A stretch of 46,469 nucleotides of DNA from Anaerolineales bacterium (GTDB lineage: Bacteria; Chloroflexota; Anaerolineae; Anaerolineales; DRMV01). Within the stretch, counting starts at the first letter, position 1. Every line of letters begins with the position of its first letter. Shown here one piece after another: positions 41,586-46,469 of this stretch. The notes under the pieces were generated by a model, which was given only the letters and a program-made list of their open reading frames with translations, was not told the DNA's origin and did not search any database. The position numbers and the translations under genes are program-made. The stretch is taken from contig JALWJZ010000060.1 of assembly GCA_026996855.1 (NCBI GenBank), forward strand, positions 1 through 46,469, given 5' to 3'.

Positions 41586-42644
41586 TTATTCGGCCAACTT
41601 GGCCCGGTAGCGAACGTACAGGCCGTAGTCGATTTCCGTGCGGCGGGCGATGTAGTCCTCGGTGTGGGGCGCGTTGTCCCGTCGTTCCAGCAGGGCTTCG
41701 GTGACTTCCAGGGCAAAGGCGTCGGAGCCTGCACCGGAGCCAAAGGACACCATGAAGATGCGGTCGCCGGGTTGGGCCACGTCCAGGATGGCCGTCAGCC
41801 CAATCATGGCCGAAGCCGAGTAGGTGTTGCCGATGCGAGGTACCAGCAATCCGGCCGCGATTTGCTCCTGAGAAAAGCCCAGCATCCGGGCCACCCGTTG
41901 GGGAAACTTGGTGTTGGGTTGATGGAACACCGCGTAGGTGAAATCCTCCGGGGTCATGTCCAGGGCTTCCAGCAGGGTTCTGCCCGCCTGGAGGATGTGG
42001 TGGAAGTAAGCCGGTTCGCCGGTGAAGCGCTGGCCGTGGGAGGGGTATTTTTCCCCTTCCCGCCGCCAGAAGTCAGGGGTGTCTGTGACGTAGGAGTAGG
42101 AAGCCAGGATGCGGGCCAGCGCGTTTTCCGCGGGTCCCAGGATGAAAGCGGCCGCGCCCGAAGCCGCAGTGTATTCCAGCGCGTCACCGGGTCGGCCTTG
42201 CGCGGTATCGGCGCCGACCACCAGCGCATAATCGGCCATGCCGGAGCCGACGAGGCCCATGGCCGCGACCATGGCTTCGGTGCCGGCCTTGCAAGCGAAT
42301 TCCCAATCCCCGGCCTGGACCGAAGGCGCTGCGCCCAGGGCGTCGGCCAGCAGGGTGCCGGTGGGTTTCACGGCGTAAGGGTGGGATTCGGACCCCACCC
42401 ATACCGCGCGCAATTCCTCCGGGGAAATGGCGGCCCGGGCCAGCGCGTTGCGCGCGGCTTCCAGCCCCATGGTGAAGGTGTCTTCGTCGGGTCCGGCCAC
42501 GGCTTTTTCCTGCACGGGCAGCCCCCCCATGCTGCCGTGCCATACGCGGTTGATTTCCCGAGCCGGGAGCCGATACCGGGGTACGTAGGCGCCATAACCC
42601 ACGATGCCCACTTCCCGTTGGGGGCGCAAAATTTTGGCCGTCAT
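41586..42644 (-). CDS. Hydroxymethylglutaryl-CoA synthase, archaeal type
   Basis: Condenses acetoacetyl-CoA and acetyl-CoA to HMG-CoA, the committed entry to the mevalonate pathway. The 352 residues have the archaeal-type layout with catalytic Glu86 ([14 protein letters not shown]), nucleophile Cys118 ([11 protein letters not shown]) and His241 (FHQPNTKFP), all intact. The start at 42644 follows GGAGG; an in-frame codon 15 bases upstream is less likely. It is first of three same-strand genes with the thiolase homologue and DUF35 protein. The downstream mevalonate enzymes are not in the window. Confidence 0.95.
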   Translation of the reverse strand: MTAKILRPQREVGIVGYGAYVPRYRLPAREINRVWHGSMGGLPVQEKAVAGPDEDTFTMGLEAARNALARAAISPEELRAVWVGSESHPYAVKPTGTLLADALGAAPSVQAGDWEFACKAGTEAMVAAMGLVGSGMADYALVVGADTAQGRPGDALEYTAASGAAAFILGPAENALARILASYSYVTDTPDFWRREGEKYPSHGQRFTGEPAYFHHILQAGRTLLEALDMTPEDFTYAVFHQPNTKFPQRVARMLGFSQEQIAAGLLVPRIGNTYSASAMIGLTAILDVAQPGDRIFMVSFGSGAGSDAFALEVTEALLERRDNAPHTEDYIARRTEIDYGLYVRYRAKLAE

Positions 42645-42690
42645 GGAACGCCTCCACAAGCAGGACTTGCCAGCGATGAAAGTCCTCCCT

Positions 42691-42724
42691 TTTGTAAGGA
42701 GGCGTGGCTGTCAAAACCTATCAA
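42691..42724 (-). promoter_or_regulatory. Three-box element upstream of HMG-CoA synthase
   Basis: Minus strand: TTGATA (42724-42719), 4 bases, TTGACA (42714-42709), 12 bases, TACAAA (42696-42691), 46 bases before the start. It matches the element before the DUF35 gene in sequence, spacing and position. Inverted repeats follow it (CCTCC...GGAGG at 42684-42702; AGGACTT...AAGTCCT at 42662-42686). Confidence 0.6.
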
Positions 42725-42785
42725 CTTCGGGCTTCGGGCAGGGGCGGGCAGGTCTTTGGGATGGGACAACATGGAGGACGGGAAA

Positions 42786-42818
42786 GAAAAAAGGCCGGGG
42801 CGCATAAAGCCCTCAGCC
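42786..42818 (-). terminator. Terminator after the tRNA pair
   Basis: On the minus strand GGCT-GA-GGGC pairs with GCCC-C-GGCC and is followed by TTTTTTCTTT, six bases after tRNA-Arg. Confidence 0.7.
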
Positions 42819-42823
42819 TTCCA

Positions 42824-42896
42824 AGCCCCCGGCCGGACTCGAACCGGCGACCTCCTACTCCGCAGGCAGGCGCTCTATCCTCTGAGCTACGGGGGC
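42824..42896 (-). tRNA. tRNA-Arg (anticodon GCG)
   Basis: Acceptor GCCCCCG / CGGGGGC, D arm GCTC...GAGC, anticodon stem CCTGC / GTAGG (one G-U) with loop CTGCGGA giving anticodon GCG, T arm GCCGG-TTCGAGT-CCGGC. The D loop has A20, an arginine identity base. The discriminator appears to be T, which is unusual for arginine. Most bacteria read CGN with anticodon ACG (inosine), so GCG is notable. Confidence 0.88.
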
Positions 42897-42905
42897 ACGA
42901 TTCAG

Positions 42906-42997
42906 CGGGGAGGGAGGGATTCGAACCCTCGGCGGAGGCTCATCACCCCCGCAACCGCTTAGCAGGCGGCCCCGATCGTCCACTCCGGCACCTCCCC
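42906..42997 (-). tRNA. tRNA-Ser (anticodon GCT)
   Basis: Acceptor GGGGAGG / CCTCCCC, discriminator G, anticodon loop CTGCTAA (anticodon GCT at 42961-42963), a long variable arm as in class II tRNAs, and T arm GAGGG-TTCGAAT-CCCTC. It lies 9 bases upstream of tRNA-Arg on the same strand. Confidence 0.95.
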
Positions 42998-43013
42998 AAG
43001 ACCGGCGCCTCCT

Positions 43014-43042
43014 ATTTTACCAACTTCGATTTGGTTTGGCAA
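43014..43042 (-). promoter_or_regulatory. Promoter of the tRNA-Ser / tRNA-Arg unit
   Basis: Minus strand: TTGCCA (43042-43037), 17-base spacer ending in TGG, TAAAAT (43019-43014), 17 bases before tRNA-Ser. Confidence 0.7.
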
Positions 43043-43140
43043 AGGCTAAATCGCCCTTTCTTTATCGAGACATCGAGGGCTTTGGCCCCTGGCCTGTCTT
43101 CGGTGAAAGGTCAAAGCCCACGTGTGCTGAGGTGGCTTTT

Positions 43141-43149
43141 TGGTATCAT
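43141..43149 (+). promoter_or_regulatory. Possible extended -10 promoter of the RNase J gene
   Basis: TGG-TATCAT, about 114 bases before the start codon. No -35 is seen. The 43043-43262 stretch otherwise shows no gene. Confidence 0.4.
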
Positions 43150-43262
43150 GGTACCGACGCTTTTCACAAAATTTTCGGAGACAGGGCCATTGGCGTCGTG
43201 CCCGGCAAGTGCGAGGGAAGGCTCCAACCTTTCATCAGAACTACGTGAAAAGGAGAACCCTT

Positions 43263-44945
43263 ATGAGCAAACCGCTACGCATCATCCCCTTAGGAGGTTT
43301 GGGCGAAATCGGGAAGAACATGACCGTTTACGAATACGGCGACGCCATCCTCATCGTGGATACCGGCCTCATGTTCCCCACCGCGGACATGTTGGGGGTG
43401 GACTACATCATCCCGGATTTCAGCTATCTGGAAGACAAAGCCCATAAGGTGGTGGGCATTGTGTACACCCACGGCCACGAAGATCACACCGGCGCGGTTC
43501 GGCATGTGGTGGAGAAAATTCCCGCCCCTCTGTATGCCACCCCCCTGACCAAAGGTTTGTTGGAAGTCAAGTTGAAAGAGGCCAAACTGGCCCATGCCAA
43601 GGTCCACGAAGTGCGGCCGGGTCAGAAAATCCGCCTGGGGCCGTTCCAGGTGGAATTCGTGCACGTGACTCACTCCATCCCGGATTCGGTGGCCCTGGGT
43701 ATCACCACGCCCCAGGGGCTGGTGGTGCACACGGGCGATTACAAATTCGACCACACGCCGGCCTATGGCCCGCCCTCGGATTACGGACAACTGGCCGAAT
43801 TCGGAAAGCGGGGGGTGCTGGCCCTTTTGTCGGATTCCACCAACGCGGACCGTCCCGGTTGGACGCCTTCGGAGCGGAGCATCGAGCCGGCCATTGAAGA
43901 GGTGTTCCGCAAGGCCCAAGGTCGCATTCTGGTGGCTACCTTTGCCTCCTTGATTTCCCGCATGCAACAGGTGACGGACATTGCCATGCGCCACGGCCGG
44001 AAAATCGGCTTCGTGGGCCGGAGCATGATTGCCAACGCCAAAATGGCCCGCAAACTGGGGTATTTGCGCATCCCCGAGGACATGCTCATCACCGCGGAGC
44101 AGGCGGCCAAACTTCCTCCCCATCAGGTGTGCCTGATGATTACCGGCTCCCAGGGTGAACCTTCTTCCATCGTGGGGCGGCTGGCTGCGGGCGCAAAACG
44201 TCCCATTCGGGTGGAACCGGGAGATGCCATCATCATCGCCGCGCATCCCATTCCGGGCAACACGGAGAACGTGTATCGGGCCATCAACGGCCTCATCCGC
44301 CGCGGCGCGGACGTGTACTACAGCCCGGTGCACAGGGTGCACGTTTCCGGGCACGGCAGCCAGGAAGAGATGAAACTCATGATTCATCTTACGCAGCCCC
44401 GTTTCTTCGTGCCCGTGCATGGGGAACTGCGACACCTGCGTCTGCACGCGGAACTGGCCCATTCCCTGGGCATCGACGAGGAACGCATCGCGGTGGTGGA
44501 AAACGGGTACGTGCTGGAATTCCGGGACGGCCAGATGCGCATCGGGGAACGGATTCCCGGCGGCTGGGTGTTCGTGGAAGGCACCATGGTGGGCGAATCT
44601 ACCATTCAGGACATCAAGGAACGGCGGGAACTGGCCCGAGGGGGCTTGGTGCTGGTGCGGGTGGAAGTGGACCGCACGACGGGCCAGATGGTGGGCGAAC
44701 CCGAGGTCATCACCAAGGGCTTTGCCTATCCCCAGGGCGGGGAAGCCCTGGTGGAGGCCCTGGCCAAGCGCATCCGTCGGGTCCTCAAGCGAGGGCCTCA
44801 GGACCCCGAACAGGCTCTGGAGCAGGCCCTGCGGGATTTCATCTTCAGCGAAACGCGGCGTCGGCCGCATTTGTTCGTGGTCGTGAAAGAAGTGCTTCCC
44901 GAAGAGCCGCCCCGGCGCCGGGAGCGTCGGCGGGCCTTTGTGTAA
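43263..44945 (+). CDS. rnj: Ribonuclease J
   Basis: A metallo-beta-lactamase/beta-CASP endo- and 5'-3' exoribonuclease for mRNA decay and rRNA maturation. The 560 residues start MSKPLRIIPLGGLGEIGKNM. The metal motif is HGHEDH (70-75). The beta-CASP region holds SDSTNADRPGWTPSE, VATFASLISR and ITGSQGEPSS, and HVSGHGSQEE follows. A C-terminal domain closes the protein. The start at 43263 follows AAAAGGAG; the frame is open upstream without support. It ends at a strong terminator. Confidence 0.96.
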   Translation: MSKPLRIIPLGGLGEIGKNMTVYEYGDAILIVDTGLMFPTADMLGVDYIIPDFSYLEDKAHKVVGIVYTHGHEDHTGAVRHVVEKIPAPLYATPLTKGLLEVKLKEAKLAHAKVHEVRPGQKIRLGPFQVEFVHVTHSIPDSVALGITTPQGLVVHTGDYKFDHTPAYGPPSDYGQLAEFGKRGVLALLSDSTNADRPGWTPSERSIEPAIEEVFRKAQGRILVATFASLISRMQQVTDIAMRHGRKIGFVGRSMIANAKMARKLGYLRIPEDMLITAEQAAKLPPHQVCLMITGSQGEPSSIVGRLAAGAKRPIRVEPGDAIIIAAHPIPGNTENVYRAINGLIRRGADVYYSPVHRVHVSGHGSQEEMKLMIHLTQPRFFVPVHGELRHLRLHAELAHSLGIDEERIAVVENGYVLEFRDGQMRIGERIPGGWVFVEGTMVGESTIQDIKERRELARGGLVLVRVEVDRTTGQMVGEPEVITKGFAYPQGGEALVEALAKRIRRVLKRGPQDPEQALEQALRDFIFSETRRRPHLFVVVKEVLPEEPPRRRERRRAFV

Positions 44946-44948
44946 AGC

Positions 44949-44981
44949 AAAAAGCGGCGGAAAATCTTCCGCCGCTTTTTT
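44949..44981 (+). terminator. Bidirectional terminator between RNase J and rpmG
   Basis: A 14-bp stem (44949-44962, 44967-44980; core GCGGCGGAA / TTCCGCCGC) flanked by A and T runs, serving both convergent transcripts. A second small hairpin GGGCA-TCCA-TGCCC followed by TCTTTTTT lies at about 44997-45018. Confidence 0.88.
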
Positions 44982-45028
44982 GTTCAGCGTTTAAGGGGCA
45001 TCCATGCCCTCTTTTTTCATCCCCTCGC

Positions 45029-45196
45029 TTACTTCACTTCACGATGCAAGGTGTGCCGACGGCAACGAGGGCAATACTTGCGCAACTCCAGACGGCTGGG
45101 GTCGTTGCGGCGATTCTTTTCCGTCAGGTAGTTGCGCTCTTTGCACTCGGTGCAGGCCAGGGTGATGAGAATGCGCGCGCCTTTTTTCTTGGCCAT
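45029..45196 (-). CDS. rpmG: Ribosomal protein L33
   Basis: Large-subunit protein of 55 residues, the zinc-binding form with Cys15, Cys18, Cys42 and Cys45 (CTEC, CPRC). The start at 45196 (MAKKKGARI) follows AGGAAGGAAG; an upstream in-frame codon at 45244 would lie within the hairpin. It follows tuf by 67 bases. In many bacteria tuf-rpmG-secE-nusG are linked, but here the unit ends after rpmG at a terminator. Confidence 0.96.
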   Translation of the reverse strand: MAKKKGARILITLACTECKERNYLTEKNRRNDPSRLELRKYCPRCRRHTLHREVK

Positions 45197-45217
45197 GATT
45201 GCTTCCTTCCTGCCATC

Positions 45218-45255
45218 TTCAGGAGGGGGTGTGCTCAGGCACACCCCCTCCTGAA
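45218..45255 (-). terminator. 17-bp hairpin between tuf and rpmG
   Basis: A perfect 17-bp stem (45218-45234 with 45239-45255) with loop of four, directly after the tuf stop and 21 bases before rpmG. There is no U-tract, so it is more likely an attenuator, mRNA-stabilising or processing structure than a full terminator. Confidence 0.6.
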
Positions 45256-45263
45256 GGAGATGA

Positions 45264-46466
45264 TTAGTCCAGCACGTCGGTGATGGTACCGGCGCCCACG
45301 GTCAGGCCGCCTTCCCGAATGGCGAACCGCTGCCCCTTCTCCAACGCAATGGGGTACATCAACTCCACTTCCAGGTTCACGTGGTCCCCCGGCATCACCA
45401 TCTCCACCCCTTCCGGCAACTTGATGGTCCCCGTCACGTCCGCCGTCCGCAGGTAGAACTGGGGCCGATACCCACTGAAGAAGGGCTTGTGCCGACCACC
45501 CTCCTCCTTCCGCAGCACGTACACCTGCGCCCGGAACCGCTTGTGCGGCTGGATGCTCCCAGGTTGCGCCACCACCATCCCCCGGCGAATCTCCCGCCGG
45601 TCCACGCCTCGCAACAGCAACCCCACGTTGTCGCCCGCAATGGCCTCGTCCAGCATCTTGTGGAACATCTCCACCCCCGTCACCACCGTCTTGATGGGCT
45701 TGTCCCGGTACCCAATGATTTCTACCTCGTCCCCAGGCCGAATCCGGCCCCGTTCCACCCGGCCCGTCACCACCGTGCCCCGGCCCTTGATGCTGAACAC
45801 GTCCTCAATGGCCAGCATGAAGGGCTTGTCCACCTCCCGGGGCGGCTCCGGAATGTACTCGTCCATGGCATGCAGCAACTCGGCAATGGGCTGGTACTCC
45901 GGCGCATTCGGGTCCTTGCTCTCGCTCTGCAGCGCCTGCAAGGCACTCCCCTTGATCACCGGCACCTCATCCCCGGGATACCCGTACTCGCTCAACAACT
46001 CCCGCACTTCCAACTCCACCAACTCCAGCAGTTCCGGGTCGTCCATCATGTCCACTTTGTTCAGGAACACCAGAATGTAGGGCACTTCCACCTGCCGCGC
46101 CAAAAGCACGTGCTCCCGGGTCTGGGGCATGGGCCCTTCCGGCGCCGCCACCACCAGAATGGCACCGTCCACCTGCGCCGCCCCGGTAATCATGTTCTTG
46201 ATGTAGTCCCGGTGCCCCGGCATGTCCACGTGGGCGTAGTGCCGCTTGGGCGTCTCGTATTCCACGTGGGAAATGTTGATGGTGATGCCCCGCTGCTTCT
46301 CCTCCGGCGCCTTGTCGATCTGCTCGAAGGGAATGAACTGGCCCCACCCCTGCAGAGCGCAGTACTTGGTAATCGCCGCGGTCAGCGTGGTCTTCCCGTG
46401 GTCGATGTGACCAATGGTGCCCACGTTCAGGTGGGGCTTGGTCCGCTCAAACTTCGGCTTGCTCAT
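45264..46466 (-). CDS. tuf: Elongation factor Tu
   Basis: GTPase that brings aminoacyl-tRNA to the ribosome. The 400 residues are complete: G1 GHIDHGKT, switch region [16 protein letters not shown]3 DMPGH, G4 NKVD and G5 GSALQAL, then domains 2 and 3 ending [11 protein letters not shown]. The start codon lies three bases from the window edge, so its promoter and upstream neighbours are not visible. Confidence 0.98.
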   Translation of the reverse strand: MSKPKFERTKPHLNVGTIGHIDHGKTTLTAAITKYCALQGWGQFIPFEQIDKAPEEKQRGITINISHVEYETPKRHYAHVDMPGHRDYIKNMITGAAQVDGAILVVAAPEGPMPQTREHVLLARQVEVPYILVFLNKVDMMDDPELLELVELEVRELLSEYGYPGDEVPVIKGSALQALQSESKDPNAPEYQPIAELLHAMDEYIPEPPREVDKPFMLAIEDVFSIKGRGTVVTGRVERGRIRPGDEVEIIGYRDKPIKTVVTGVEMFHKMLDEAIAGDNVGLLLRGVDRREIRRGMVVAQPGSIQPHKRFRAQVYVLRKEEGGRHKPFFSGYRPQFYLRTADVTGTIKLPEGVEMVMPGDHVNLEVELMYPIALEKGQRFAIREGGLTVGAGTITDVLD

Positions 46467-46469
46467 GGT

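Overview
The window is GC-rich, densely coded bacterial chromosome. It most likely comes from a Chloroflexota bacterium of the class Anaerolineae, possibly a thermophile. This is an inference from content: tandem-GAF signalling proteins, an archaeal-type HMG-CoA synthase / thiolase / DUF35 mevalonate set, zinc-binding forms of L31 and L33, RNase J, ClpC, and a DUF433/DUF5615 toxin-antitoxin pair. No rRNA is present to confirm it.

Layout. (1) 115-14046 (+): a signalling cluster of two stand-alone receivers, three membrane-anchored GAF proteins without kinase domains, an orphan ParA ATPase, and a 1357-residue GAF histidine kinase with two C-terminal receiver-like domains; most junctions overlap. 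(2) 14247-16938 (+): a threonine synthase fused to a receiver domain, then an EamA transporter. (3) 16975-18290 (-): L21, L27 and an L31 with an extra RNA-polymerase-alpha-CTD-like domain, divergent from lysS (+). (4) 20176-27462 (+): a receiver-GAF protein, a biotinyl carrier, a CYTH protein, aroC, a toxin-antitoxin pair with a frameshifted toxin, a DUF1992 protein, dnaX with an A7 slippery site, an S1-domain protein and a small membrane protein. (5) 27491-31297 (-): an MFS transporter, mutY, an unknown protein and an MBL-fold protein that has lost its metal ligands. (6) 31298-36829 (+): a long intergenic region with two homologous tandem hairpins, tRNA-Pro, two small proteins, metG, a membrane-anchored unknown, a family 2 glycosyltransferase and rnhB. 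(7) 36951-42997 (-): clpC; the mevalonate-entry set (HMG-CoA synthase, a thiolase homologue lacking its catalytic residues, a DUF35 protein); tRNA-Arg and tRNA-Ser. (8) 43263-46466: RNase J (+), then rpmG and tuf (-).

How the genes work together. Region 1 looks like one signalling module in which many GAF sensors may feed one histidine kinase and two small receivers. Receivers recur outside it, on threonine synthase and on a GAF protein, so phosphorelay output may reach amino-acid metabolism. The mevalonate set resembles the archaeal thiolase-DUF35-HMG-CoA synthase channelling complex, but its thiolase appears catalytically dead. The same three-box sequence element precedes both the HMG-CoA synthase and DUF35 genes.

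The points most worth a second look are the threonine synthase-receiver fusion, the L31-alphaCTD fusion, the pseudo-thiolase, the duplicated regulatory element, the dnaX slippery site, the shared C-terminal module of the kinase-less GAF proteins, and the tandem hairpins before tRNA-Pro. All domain calls were made by eye from translated sequence; no database search was run.
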